Assembly: GCF_000373105.1 (NCBI RefSeq)
Contig: NZ_KB890449.1
Coordinates: 1-58,578, forward strand
Direction of reading: 5' to 3'
Source of the DNA: Neolewinella persica DSM 23188
GTDB taxonomy: Bacteria; Bacteroidota; Bacteroidia; Chitinophagales; Saprospiraceae
DNA: 58,578 bases
In this document: piece by piece, positions 46,123-53,882 of the stretch
Numbering within the stretch: the first letter of the stretch is position 1
Layout: each line of letters begins with the position of its first letter
Translations under genes and position numbers: made by a program
Notes under the pieces: generated by a model
What the model was told of the DNA's origin: nothing
Seen by the model: only the letters and a program-made list of their open reading frames with translations
Databases searched by the model: none

Positions 46123-46140
46123 GGGCGGGGCCGCAGGTGC
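46123..46140 (+). repeat. Intergenic tag copy 10 (downstream form)
   Basis: GGGCGGGGCCGCAGGTGC lies 34 bases after the kdsD stop. Confidence 0.78.
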
Positions 46141-46158
46141 ATAGTTTGTTTTAGGGGC

Positions 46159-46220
46159 GAGTGGGCTGTGCCCCGAATTTTTCCCATTTTACCCTGATCT
46201 TATCGGGGCACAGCCCACTC
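46159..46220. repeat. Perfect 18-bp inverted repeat between kdsD and the serine hydrolase gene
   Basis: GAGTGGGCTGTGCCCCGA (46159-46176) is exactly mirrored by TCGGGGCACAGCCCACTC (46203-46220) with a 26-base loop. There is no T-run, so it is not a simple terminator. Confidence 0.75.
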
Positions 46221-46302
46221 ACCCTTGAGGTAATACTTCTTTGTCCAATCGGTGCCAGAAACAGGTATCACCACCTATATTCACCATCAAATCCCCACGT
46301 CA

Positions 46303-47559
46303 ATGATATTACGCTTCCCCCTCCTTGCGCTTTTACTCCTCCTCTGCACCGGCGTCCGCGCCCAAAATATGCCCACCGCTTCGCCGGAAAGTATGGGTTT
46401 CGATGCGGAAAGGCTGGAAGGGGTTAACACGCTGATGCAGGGTTTTGTGGACCAGGGTATCATCCCGAATGCGCAGACGATCGTACTGCGGCGCGGCAAG
46501 GTAGTCCACCGGGGCACCTTCGGGTACGCCGACCTCGAGAAGAAAACACCTGCCCGCCCCAACGACATCTACCGAATCGCCAGCCAGACCAAAGCCATGG
46601 TTACCGTAGCGCTGATGATGGAATATGAGCAAGGAAAATTTCTGCTGGAAGACCCGTTAGAAAAGTACTTGCCAGCATTTGCCAAAATGCGCGTCTTCAA
46701 AACGCATAATGCGAAGCGAAAAAAGTTCACTACCGAGCCTGCCAGAAGCAGCATCACCATCCGGCAGCTGCTGAGCCATACCTCCGGGATCAGCTATGGT
46801 ATCCCGGTAGAGACCGAGGAGATGAAGGTGCCGTACTTTGCCAGCCTGGAAGACGATACTCTCGAAGACGTAGCGAACCGTATCGCTAAACGCCCCTTGC
46901 TCCACCAACCCGGAGAAGGCTTTAGCTATGGATTGGGTATTGATGTAGCGGGCCGACTGCTAGAGGTTATTTCAGGGCAAACGCTGGAAGAGTACATGCT
47001 GCAGAAGGTGTGGGGACCGCTCGGTATGACCGACAGCCACTTCTACCTTCCTGCCGCTAAGCACGACCGATTGGTGAAGCTGTACTCAAAATACACTGCA
47101 GAGGCTCCGCTCACTCTCCACGAAAACGAAACCTACCGGGACTTCGCCATCAAAGGTGCTCAAACCTACTTCTCCGCTGGTGCCGGATCGGTGGGAACGA
47201 TTGATGACTACGCCCGTTTCTGCCAACTAATGCTCAACCGCGGCACCTACAACGGCGTGCGCTTACTGGCGCCCAAAACCGTGGACATGATGTTGAAGAA
47301 CCAGATTGGCGATGCGGAAGTGTGGGATCGTAAGGACAAATTCGGCCTCGGTTTTCAGCTTATCACCGCCGGAACGCACTATGGCGACCAGGCTCGGCCA
47401 GGTGCTTTTACCTGGGGCGGCTTGTATTGTTCGGAATACTTCGTTGACCCGGAAGAAGAACTGGTGATGCTGGTTTATACCAATGTGCATCCGATTCCGC
47501 AGTACGGGGAAGTGGTACGAAAGTTTCGGGTGGCGGTTTATGCGGCGCTTATGGAGTGA
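46303..47559 (+). CDS. Secreted serine hydrolase of the beta-lactamase/class C family
   Basis: This 418-residue protein starts at ATG 46303 with signal peptide MILRFPLLALLLLLCTGVRA (cleavage near AQN). It belongs to the penicillin-binding-protein-like serine hydrolases: the nucleophile motif S-x-x-K is SQTK (Ser94, Lys97) in YRIASQTKAMVTVALMM, followed by LLSHTSGISYGIP and FSYGLGIDVAGRLLEVISGQ with the probable Tyr209 of the YxN-like motif. The third motif region is FTWGGLYCSEYFVDPEEEL. Members include esterases, D-aminopeptidases and beta-lactamase-like proteins; the substrate is unknown, but a cell-wall or ester substrate in the periplasm is likely. Confidence 0.85.
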   Translation: MILRFPLLALLLLLCTGVRAQNMPTASPESMGFDAERLEGVNTLMQGFVDQGIIPNAQTIVLRRGKVVHRGTFGYADLEKKTPARPNDIYRIASQTKAMVTVALMMEYEQGKFLLEDPLEKYLPAFAKMRVFKTHNAKRKKFTTEPARSSITIRQLLSHTSGISYGIPVETEEMKVPYFASLEDDTLEDVANRIAKRPLLHQPGEGFSYGLGIDVAGRLLEVISGQTLEEYMLQKVWGPLGMTDSHFYLPAAKHDRLVKLYSKYTAEAPLTLHENETYRDFAIKGAQTYFSAGAGSVGTIDDYARFCQLMLNRGTYNGVRLLAPKTVDMMLKNQIGDAEVWDRKDKFGLGFQLITAGTHYGDQARPGAFTWGGLYCSEYFVDPEEELVMLVYTNVHPIPQYGEVVRKFRVAVYAALME

Positions 47560-47628
47560 ACGGGGTTCAGCTTTCAGTTTTCAGGACCTAGTTTTCAGGG
47601 TTTAGTTTTCAGCAGTAAACGTCAATAA
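47560..47628 (+). repeat. TTTTCAG word repeats before the glycosylase gene
   Basis: TCAGTTTTCAGGACCTAG, TAGTTTTCAGGG and TAGTTTTCAGC follow the serine hydrolase stop in the gene's sense. AATAATTGCTAATCAACAAT then runs into the next coding start. AGTTTTCAG also occurs after the photolyase gene (near 11331). Confidence 0.5.
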
Positions 47629-48255
47629 TTGCTAATCAACAATCTACAATTTCTTACCGGAACTGACCCCGTAGTCATCGCCCGCCAGCTGATCGGGGTG
47701 GAACTGGTCACCACGTTGGGCGGGGTAGAGACCGCTGTTCGCATAACAGAAACGGAAGCGTACTGGGCACCGGATGACCGGGCAAGCCACGCCTTCGGGA
47801 ATAAACGGACCAAACGAACGGAGGTGTTTTTTCACCAGCCGGGCACGGCCTACGTGTACCTTTGCTACGGTATCCATGAAATGTTCAACGTGGTGACGGG
47901 GCCGGCAGGCACCGCGCATGCCATCCTGATCCGGGCGGGAGAACCGAGCCGGGGCTTGGAACACATCAAGAAAAGACGTAATATTGAAACCTTAAGCCCG
48001 CAATTAAGCAGCGGGCCGGGCGTTTTGACCAAAGCTCTCGGTATTGACCGGAAGCTCAATGGTCACGACCTGCTGTTGCCCAACGGTGTTGTCAGGCTGG
48101 AAGTGACCGGGCCTGAGGTGCCGCCGTCTCAGCTTATAGCGACGCCACGGATCGGTATCGGTTATGCCGGGGAGCCATGGACAAGCAAGGCCTGGCGGTT
48201 TTACCGGAAAGACTCCCGGTTCGTAAGTCGGTTGAATGCCTTTAAGGAAAGGTGA
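47629..48255 (+). CDS. DNA-3-methyladenine glycosylase (AAG/MPG family)
   Basis: This 208-residue base-excision repair enzyme removes alkylated purines. It is of the AAG/MPG fold rather than AlkA: ARQLIGVELVTTLGGVETAVRITETEAY with the catalytic Glu in TETEAY, DRASHAFGNKRTKRTEVFF and YVYLCYGIHEMFNVV. The family region starts near residue 5. An in-frame TAA lies directly before TTG 47629 and there is no internal ATG early enough, so TTG is the likely start; the first residues (LINNLQFL) come from repeat-like sequence. The gene overlaps the upstream-extended frame of the Plug gene, but not its chosen start. Confidence 0.9.
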   Translation: MLINNLQFLTGTDPVVIARQLIGVELVTTLGGVETAVRITETEAYWAPDDRASHAFGNKRTKRTEVFFHQPGTAYVYLCYGIHEMFNVVTGPAGTAHAILIRAGEPSRGLEHIKKRRNIETLSPQLSSGPGVLTKALGIDRKLNGHDLLLPNGVVRLEVTGPEVPPSQLIATPRIGIGYAGEPWTSKAWRFYRKDSRFVSRLNAFKER

Positions 48256-48398
48256 AAGTTGGCGGGTTAGTCGGCTTTTTACCCAAAACGAGTGTATTAA
48301 TCTCCTTACAACCGTGCGCTGCGCGGCTACCTGCGGCGGTTCCACGGGGTAGGTGTTTTACAAAGCTGACGTGTTTTGGTAGCCTAAAGTTTAAAACA

Positions 48399-49757
48399 AT
48401 GTTGATGATTCATCGCTCTTTAAAAATCTTCTTTTGCACCTGCGTCCCCGCCCTGCTTATGCTCCTGAGTATAAATCTGACGGCGCAAAACGAAGACCTG
48501 AAGTTTATCGATAATACCTACGTCGACTACATTAAGACGGTGCGATTACACATTGATGGGTTTCCGCACAGCTATCCGTTTATCGAGCTGAACGGCAATG
48601 CCCGGCTGCGGCTTTCGTTCGACGATCTGAGCGACGAGGTGCGTCGCTACTCTTATAAATTCATTCATTGCGACCAGGATTGGAAACCTTCCGGTCTGAG
48701 CTCACTGGAATTCAACTCTGGTTACTCGACCGACTATCTGGAGGACTACGACTTTAGTCTCCGAACGCTGAAGGAATATGTCCATTATGACCTGACCTTT
48801 CCCAACCGGAACATGAAATTGGATGTCAGCGGCAACTATCTGCTGGTTGTTTACGATGAAGAAGATGATGCTTTCCCGGTAATCACCCGGCGATTTATGG
48901 TGCAGGAAAACATTGCCGGCATGAGTGGCCGGATCATGCGACCGGCGCAGGTGGACAAGATTCATACCCACCAGGAAGTGGACATAACCGTAAATACCAA
49001 ACAACTGAACCTGAAGGCCCCGATGCGGGAACTGAGCCTGACTGTACTCCAGAATAACCGATGGGACAACGCCGTTACCGGCATCATCCCTAACCTGCTG
49101 AAACCAGATTACGTCCGGTTTGATTACCAAGGCAAGGTCAGCTTCCAAGGAGGTAATGAATTTCGGAACCTCGACATCCGCTCCGTCCGTGCACCCCGCT
49201 CCCCGATGGCGGGCATCACCAACGAGGGAGACTTCTACGCCATGATGATGGAGGCGGAAAAGCCCAGGGATACGGGTACTTACCTTAGCTACTTTGACTT
49301 AAACGGTGACTTCGTCAATTTCCGGTTCGACCGGGACGTGCTCACCCTCGCAGATGAGTTTTTGCAGGAAAATTTCGATCGCTTGCGCTTCGACTTTAAT
49401 GGGGAATACATTGAAATGACCTGGGTGTTGAAGACCCCCTTCCCACTTGACCGCGACGTTTATATTTTTGGCGGATTAAGTGAGTACCAGCTGAAGCCTG
49501 GCTTGAAAATGATCTGGAATCCACAGATCAACGCTTATGTTGGTCGAACGATGCTTAAGCAGGGCTTTTACAACTATCACTACGTCACGGAGAAAAGGCC
49601 GGAGAAGGGCTCTACCGACCGGATCAATTACGATGAACTTGAAGGCAGCTTCGATGAAACCGAAAATGATTACCTGGCATTGGTGTACTGGCGGCCGATC
49701 GGGGGGAGATATGATCGGTTGATAGGGGCACTTTTGCTGAATAGTACGCTTGATTAG
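48399..49757 (+). CDS. Type IX secretion system Plug protein (DUF5103 family)
   Basis: This 452-residue protein starts at ATG 48399 (MLMIHRSLKIFFCTCVPALL, signal peptide; ATG 48405 is also possible). The mature protein from NEDLKFIDNTYVDYIKTVRLHIDG to the C-terminal WRPIGGRYDRLIGALLLNST shows the DUF5103 signature (SFDDLSDEVRRYSYKFIHCDQDWKPSGLS, GNYLLVVYDEEDDAFPVITRRFMV). This family is the Plug that closes the periplasmic face of the SprA translocon in the T9SS. It is consistent with the three T9SS-type giant substrates in the window. The signal peptide coding region contains tag copy 11 (it encodes CTCVPA). A 3'-end element follows the stop. Confidence 0.88.
   Translation: MLMIHRSLKIFFCTCVPALLMLLSINLTAQNEDLKFIDNTYVDYIKTVRLHIDGFPHSYPFIELNGNARLRLSFDDLSDEVRRYSYKFIHCDQDWKPSGLSSLEFNSGYSTDYLEDYDFSLRTLKEYVHYDLTFPNRNMKLDVSGNYLLVVYDEEDDAFPVITRRFMVQENIAGMSGRIMRPAQVDKIHTHQEVDITVNTKQLNLKAPMRELSLTVLQNNRWDNAVTGIIPNLLKPDYVRFDYQGKVSFQGGNEFRNLDIRSVRAPRSPMAGITNEGDFYAMMMEAEKPRDTGTYLSYFDLNGDFVNFRFDRDVLTLADEFLQENFDRLRFDFNGEYIEMTWVLKTPFPLDRDVYIFGGLSEYQLKPGLKMIWNPQINAYVGRTMLKQGFYNYHYVTEKRPEKGSTDRINYDELEGSFDETENDYLALVYWRPIGGRYDRLIGALLLNSTLD
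48436..48453 (-). repeat. Intergenic tag copy 11, inside the Plug signal-peptide coding region
   Basis: GCACCTGCGTCCCCGCCC encodes Cys-Thr-Cys-Val-Pro-Ala in the signal peptide. It is the upstream form, pointing into the gene, and is the only copy in a coding sequence. Confidence 0.72.
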
Positions 49758-49774
49758 ACGGTGCTGTGCAACTT

Positions 49775-49848
49775 GGTAGACGTCCGCTACGCTCACTAGG
49801 CAGATTGTAGAAGGTAGGCTGCCACATGGCTCAGCTCGCTTCGCTCGG
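49775..49848 (+). repeat. 3'-end element, copy C (after the Plug gene)
   Basis: GGTAGACGTCCGCTACGCTC, TAGAAGGTAGGCTGCCAC and TCAGCTCGCTTCGCTCGG follow 17 bases after the Plug stop in plus sense. It is more diverged than copies A, B and D. Confidence 0.5.
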
Positions 49849-49865
49849 ATGCTTCGAAGCTTTGT

Positions 49866-49915
49866 TCTCACAGAGAGGGAGGCACCGAGGGGGTACAGAG
49901 AGCCGTCGTTGGAGA
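49866..49915 (-). repeat. CTCTGTGCCTCC-type word block, copy 2
   Basis: On the minus strand it reads CCAACGACGGCTCTCTGTAC and GGTGCCTCCCTCTCTGTGAG, matching copy 1 near 38379-38440 in order and position. Confidence 0.55.
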
Positions 49916-49942
49916 AGCGGAAAGCTGAAATATGTGGCATAA

Positions 49943-50031
49943 ACGAGTGCAGCGAACTGCCCCGTGCGGAGCACTACCTACTGAAGGCCGAAGGCCGTCT
50001 ACCGAGAAAAGGAGCGCAGGGACCTATTTGC
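49943..50031 (-). repeat. 3'-end element, copy D (after the NADAR gene)
   Basis: On the minus strand, directly after the NADAR stop, it reads GTCCCTGCGCTCCTTTTCTC, GGTAGACGGCCTTCGGCC, TTCAGTAGGTAGTGCTCCGC and CAGTTCGCTGCACTCG. It aligns over its length with copy B at 38464-38561. Confidence 0.65.
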
Positions 50032-50661
50032 CTAAGATTTGCGGATCAAATCTCTAGCTTCCATCAAACACCACCCCAACCAATTAGTCCCCTTCCAGTC
50101 TTCGGGGCCGACGCTTTCTGCGTCGGCAGCACTCATGCCTATGCCCCAGTGAGGATCAAAGGGGCTGGCTTCTACGAGGATTTTATTGCCGGTGGTTTCG
50201 AGGAATTCCAGTAGATCGGGGTTGTGCTTAAATTTCAGGAAAGAGCCTTCCGTGACGATTTGACGCATGTGCTGTTTCCAAATGGTTACGTCAAAGTCTT
50301 TGACCTGGCGACCAAGTTTTTTGGCTATGGCGGGGTTTTCAGTAACCAGAATTTTTTCGAGGATAGTCTCATCGTTGAAAAGACGAGCCTTTTCGGCCAT
50401 CATCCAATGTTCTGCAGTGGGGTAATAAACTTCCTCATGGTCGAAGCCACGGGGATACCACTGGCTGAGACAACTGGAGGTAATGACACCATCTTTTCTG
50501 GTGCGGTGGCCCCAGAAGTATAGGTATTTGAAGGAGTGTTCGTCTCGAAGTTGCTGGAGGAGCCAGTCGTTGGAGTAGGTCATTTCGAAGGGTTTAGGAA
50601 GTAATGGGCTATTCGGGGAGAGAAGTTGCGGGGATAGCTTGTTTTTTAAGAGAAGATTCAT
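50032..50661 (-). CDS. NADAR-domain protein (YbiA/DUF1768 family)
   Basis: This 209-residue protein carries the NADAR fold: YLYFWGHRTRKDGVITSSCLSQWYPRGF, then VYYPTAEHWMMAEKARLFND, DVTIWKQHMRQIVTEGSFLKF and SPFDPHWGIGMSAAD...NWLGWCLMEARD. In YbiA-type proteins this domain hydrolyses N-glycosidic bonds in riboflavin-pathway intermediates; others act on ADP-ribose-linked nucleotides. ATG 50661 gives 209 residues; ATG 50583 (MTYSNDWLLQQL) would remove 26 residues of no clear domain and is equally possible. No toxin or NAD-dependent defence partner is next to it, so a housekeeping metabolite-repair role is more likely than defence. Confidence 0.82.
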   Translation of the reverse strand: MNLLLKNKLSPQLLSPNSPLLPKPFEMTYSNDWLLQQLRDEHSFKYLYFWGHRTRKDGVITSSCLSQWYPRGFDHEEVYYPTAEHWMMAEKARLFNDETILEKILVTENPAIAKKLGRQVKDFDVTIWKQHMRQIVTEGSFLKFKHNPDLLEFLETTGNKILVEASPFDPHWGIGMSAADAESVGPEDWKGTNWLGWCLMEARDLIRKS

Positions 50662-50889
50662 TTAGCCAGATATTGAATCTTGATTAGTCGCAGCTCATTT
50701 AATCCGGCCCGGTATTTCTCAAAATGGGGATTGGGTTTACCTGCCGACGTTTTACTACTGAATCAATTCTTCGAGAAGTTCTTTGGAGGTGATTTTGTTA
50801 ATGGTTCTCAGGAATGGTGAAAAAGCTCTTTTAGGCGAGGTTATTCAACGGAGCGCAAATCTGTCCTTTAACCTTCTTAGCGGGCTTTA

Positions 50890-50903
50890 TTGACTTTAGT
50901 CAA
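50890..50903. promoter_or_regulatory. FNR/FixK-type operator TTGA-N6-TCAA
   Basis: TTGACTTTAGTCAA is a perfect 14-base dyad, extended to ATTGAC...GTCAAT, 47 bases before the ATG at 50951. It matches the TTGA-N6-TCAA half-site architecture of Crp/Fnr regulators with an E..SR recognition helix, and such a regulator is encoded at 51581-52180. Confidence 0.5.
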
Positions 50904-50950
50904 TGAAAAACGGGCGGTATCCTCCGAGATTTGACCTAAAATACGATTTG

Positions 50951-51568
50951 ATGAAAGCAATAACCGTCCTTACTTACGCACTAGTAGTATTCTTCTGCCT
51001 GCCTACTCAGGCTCAAACTGAGGATAATTGGGGTTTTGAACGTAAACATTTCATTGGTACGCAGGCCTTCATGATTTTTACACCCCTCCTGGATCGTTCT
51101 CCGGAGTTTTACCAGCTTAGCTACGGTTACCGACCGACCGCAAAAGATGAAATATCAATAGAAGCGATTACCTGGGTCTATCGGGGGCCAGGGGGCAGGC
51201 CCCATGGCCCGGATTTTGAGAATCCGGCGTCTGATTTTCCTGGAGATGTCAAGGCCTTTGGCGTAGGGTTTGCTTACAAGCGGTTTCTATGGAAAGGAGC
51301 CTTTGGCCAAATACATTCGACGGCTTTCCGGCAAATTTATCGGGACGAACGTAAGCAGAAAATACAAAGTGGTTTTCAGCTGTTCAACAGCCTTCGGTTC
51401 GGTTACCACTTTAAGGTTTTAAAGAGAAGATGGTTTGTATCGCCTTCCGTCGCCTTCACCTACTGGCCCGTTAATACTAATTTGCCCGCTTCGTTTCAAT
51501 TGGAAGAGGATAAGTGGGCCAATTACTTCTTATTCGAACCGGGCCTCCATGTTGGCTTTGTCTTCTGA
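50951..51568 (+). CDS. Small secreted barrel-like protein, function unknown
   Basis: This 205-residue protein starts at ATG 50951 (MKAITVLTYALVVFFCLPTQ, signal peptide, cleavage near AQT); an ATG at 50903 would put a 16-residue charged leader before the signal peptide and overlaps the dyad, so it is not preferred. The mature part alternates aromatic and polar residues (FYQLSYGYRPTAKDEISIEA, FGVGFAYKRFLWKGAFGQIH, RRWFVSPSVAFTYWPVNTN) and ends in LFEPGLHVGFVF, a terminal-phenylalanine strand as in outer-membrane barrels of 8-10 strands. The family is not recognised. It is convergent with the Crp/Fnr gene, 12 bases apart. Confidence 0.7.
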   Translation: MKAITVLTYALVVFFCLPTQAQTEDNWGFERKHFIGTQAFMIFTPLLDRSPEFYQLSYGYRPTAKDEISIEAITWVYRGPGGRPHGPDFENPASDFPGDVKAFGVGFAYKRFLWKGAFGQIHSTAFRQIYRDERKQKIQSGFQLFNSLRFGYHFKVLKRRWFVSPSVAFTYWPVNTNLPASFQLEEDKWANYFLFEPGLHVGFVF

Positions 51569-51580
51569 ACTCTTAGCCGT

Positions 51581-52180
51581 TCAACTGTGGCCAGGCATTA
51601 TTTTTCTTCTTATCCTGCTCAATGTCTCAGGCTTAATTCCCAGGTAGCTGGCGATTTGATACTGGGGAATCCTATTAATCAGGTCAGGCCGGTTATCTAC
51701 CAGTAGTAAATACCTTTCCCGGGGGCTAAGGGTGATGAATTTTGTGAGCGTTTCTTGTTGGGCTCCCATCATTTGCTCCATGCCTTCTCTGCAGAATGAT
51801 TCGAAACGGGGGTGCTTTTGGTAAAGGGCCTCCTCTTTTTTTCGATTAAGAATAGCTACTGTAGTTGTTTCCGTACAGATGAAATATATGGCAGAGGGCT
51901 TTCCATTTGCCTGGCTACCGAAGTTTATTGCTGATTGGTTCTCGGTATAGAAAGCTGTTGTCTTTTCCTCTCCATTCAGGGTTTTGAACTCACGAATACA
52001 GCCCTTTACGACAAAGAAAGCATCGTTTGCCACCATTCCTTCTTTTAACAAATAGTGCCCTTTTTCAAAAGTCTTTACCGGGAAGCTTTCTCTGATCCCC
52101 TGGCGTTCTTCCGGGGATAAGAAGGTGAGTTGAGACATCTGTTGTACTAGTATATTCTCCATCGGTATCGTAGTGTTCAT
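51581..52180 (-). CDS. Crp/Fnr-family transcriptional regulator
   Basis: This 199-residue protein starts at ATG 52180 (MNTTIPMENILVQQMSQLTF) or ATG 52162; the longer frame is leader. Residues about 15-125 form the cyclic-nucleotide-binding-like beta roll (FEKGHYLLKEGMVANDAFFVVKG), and residues about 145-199 the winged helix with LSPRERYLLLVDNRPDLINRIPQYQIASYLGIKPETLSRIRRKI. The recognition helix has the E..SR set (Glu185, Ser188, Arg189) that reads TTGA half-sites in FNR. No N-terminal Fe-S cysteines are present, so it is not an oxygen sensor of the FNR type. Divergent from tolC and convergent with the small barrel gene, whose upstream dyad fits its helix. Confidence 0.88.
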   Translation of the reverse strand: MNTTIPMENILVQQMSQLTFLSPEERQGIRESFPVKTFEKGHYLLKEGMVANDAFFVVKGCIREFKTLNGEEKTTAFYTENQSAINFGSQANGKPSAIYFICTETTTVAILNRKKEEALYQKHPRFESFCREGMEQMMGAQQETLTKFITLSPRERYLLLVDNRPDLINRIPQYQIASYLGIKPETLSRIRRKIMPGHS

Positions 52181-52186
52181 TGGCCC

Positions 52187-52194
52187 CAAAAGTA
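52187..52194 (-). promoter_or_regulatory. -7 element of the Crp/Fnr gene
   Basis: On the minus strand TACTTTTG matches TAnnTTTG only 6 bases before ATG 52180. If used, the message is nearly leaderless from 52180 or has a short leader for ATG 52162. Confidence 0.4.
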
Positions 52195-52367
52195 TGGGTA
52201 CTGGGGCTTCTTTGCCGGAGTTGGTCCAGTAACCAATTATTCTGGTGTATTGCCTTAGTAACGTTTGGTACGAACAGGTCAACGGCCAATAGCGGGTACT
52301 ATTGCTTCCTTTCATCCATAAAGATATGCCGTTCATAGATTAAACTTCCCAACCTCGTGGCATTTGG

Positions 52368-52375
52368 TAGCTTTG
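52368..52375 (+). promoter_or_regulatory. -7 element of the tolC-type gene
   Basis: TAGCTTTG followed by C matches TAnnTTTG, 23 bases before ATG 52399. No clear -33 partner is present. Confidence 0.55.
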
Positions 52376-52398
52376 CCATCCGTAGTCAAATACTATTT

Positions 52399-53850
52399 AT
52401 GCGCCAAGCTTACTTACTCCTTATTACCTGCCTCTGCTCCTATGGTCTTTCCGCTCAGGGTACTACTCCATGGACGTTGGAAAAGGCCGTTAACCATGCG
52501 CTGGAAAACAATCTCCAGGTAAAGCGGTTGGATAATTTCGCCGAGATCGCCCGTCTTAACTTGCAACAAGCACAGAATGGACGCTTGCCCACCGCCAACG
52601 GTTCCTCCAATGTCGGTGCGCAGTTCGGTCGAACGATTGACCCGACCACCAACGAATTCAACGCCCAGACGATTGGCTTCCAGGGCTACCAACTCAACGC
52701 GGGGGTCACGCTGTACAATGGCGGCCTGATCAAAAATAACCTGCGCCAGGCGGAATTCAACCTCGCAGCTGCGGAGATGGATGCTAAAGTTACCGGTAAC
52801 AACATCGGCCTGCAGGTAGCCAACAGCTATTTGACCATCGTCTTGCTGAAGGAACAACTCACTAACTCCCGCGCTCAACTACAGCTTACCGACGACCAAC
52901 TCAGTAATACCGACCGGCTGATCAATGCAGGTGCCTTGCCCGCTGCACAACGTTTCGACCTGGTTGCACAGAAAGCGGCCAATGAACGGGCCATAGTCGA
53001 GCTGGAAAATCAGGTGCTAACGTCCATTCTCGGACTGCGTATCCTGCTTGAAGTTGACTTTGAACAGGAGTTCACCGTTTCTACACCGGAGCTTAACCCG
53101 AGTGAAGAACAGCTATTTGAAACGTTCAACGTTAACGAAATCTATGCCGCTGCCCGAAACGTGCAGCCCACCGTGCTTGCCGCTGAACTGCGCCGCGACG
53201 CAGCAGAGACGGGCATCGAAATTGCTAAGTCGGGCCTGCGGCCCACCGTCAGCCTCTTCGGTAGCCTGAGCACGAACTTCTCTACTGTGGCCAGGGACTT
53301 TACTAATCCAGACCTTACTGGCATTGAAATTGTCCAAGGACCAGCAATTCCGGTCGTGATAAACGGAGAGGATGCAACATTGGCAGAATTTGGTGCCAGC
53401 GGTTCCCCCACCTTCCCAAAACTTGGATACTTTAACCAGCTCAACCGAAACTTTGGTCAGTCCTTAGGCATGTCGCTGAACGTTCCGATTTACAGCCAGG
53501 GCCGCAACAAGATCAACGTCCAGCGTGCTCAAGTGCAAAAGCTTAATGCTGTCCTTGACATTGAGCAGGCCGATAACCAACTGCGTAACGACGTAGAACT
53601 TGCTTTGGCCAATCTACGTGGTGCCCGGCAAACCTACCGTGCTGCTGAGGCAAGTCAGGAAGCCGCTCAGGCAGCTTATGATAATGCCCAGCGACGCTTT
53701 CGCGCCGGCGCGGCCAACAGCCTCGATCTGGTCACGGCCACCAACCGTCTGGAACAGGCGCAAACAGAATTTACAAGAACCAAATACCAACTTATTTTCA
53801 ACCGTCAGGTAATCAAATTCTACCTCGGCCAGGGCTTCTCGCTCAACTAA
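52399..53850 (+). CDS. TolC-family outer membrane efflux protein
   Basis: This 483-residue protein starts at ATG 52399 (MRQAYLLLITCLCSYGLSAQ, signal peptide). It shows the two TolC/OEP repeats: WTLEKAVNHALENNLQVKRLDN...RLNLQQAQNGRLPTANGSS in the first half and VAQKAANERAIVELENQVLT, VQRAQVQKLNAVLDIEQADNQLR and QRRFRAGAANSLDLVTATNRLEQAQ in the second. These form the outer-membrane channel and long periplasmic helices of tripartite exporters. It is followed by an HlyD/MacA-type adaptor gene on the same strand, separated by a terminator-like hairpin (53883-53920). No inner-membrane pump gene is seen in the window. Confidence 0.92.
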   Translation: MRQAYLLLITCLCSYGLSAQGTTPWTLEKAVNHALENNLQVKRLDNFAEIARLNLQQAQNGRLPTANGSSNVGAQFGRTIDPTTNEFNAQTIGFQGYQLNAGVTLYNGGLIKNNLRQAEFNLAAAEMDAKVTGNNIGLQVANSYLTIVLLKEQLTNSRAQLQLTDDQLSNTDRLINAGALPAAQRFDLVAQKAANERAIVELENQVLTSILGLRILLEVDFEQEFTVSTPELNPSEEQLFETFNVNEIYAAARNVQPTVLAAELRRDAAETGIEIAKSGLRPTVSLFGSLSTNFSTVARDFTNPDLTGIEIVQGPAIPVVINGEDATLAEFGASGSPTFPKLGYFNQLNRNFGQSLGMSLNVPIYSQGRNKINVQRAQVQKLNAVLDIEQADNQLRNDVELALANLRGARQTYRAAEASQEAAQAAYDNAQRRFRAGAANSLDLVTATNRLEQAQTEFTRTKYQLIFNRQVIKFYLGQGFSLN

Positions 53851-53882
53851 CCTATACCAACTACCCAGTACCCCAAATCCCC

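Noticed and set aside
50801..50893. 30-residue ORF before the FNR-type dyad
   Set aside because: Short, no family or promoter; its end overlaps the dyad.
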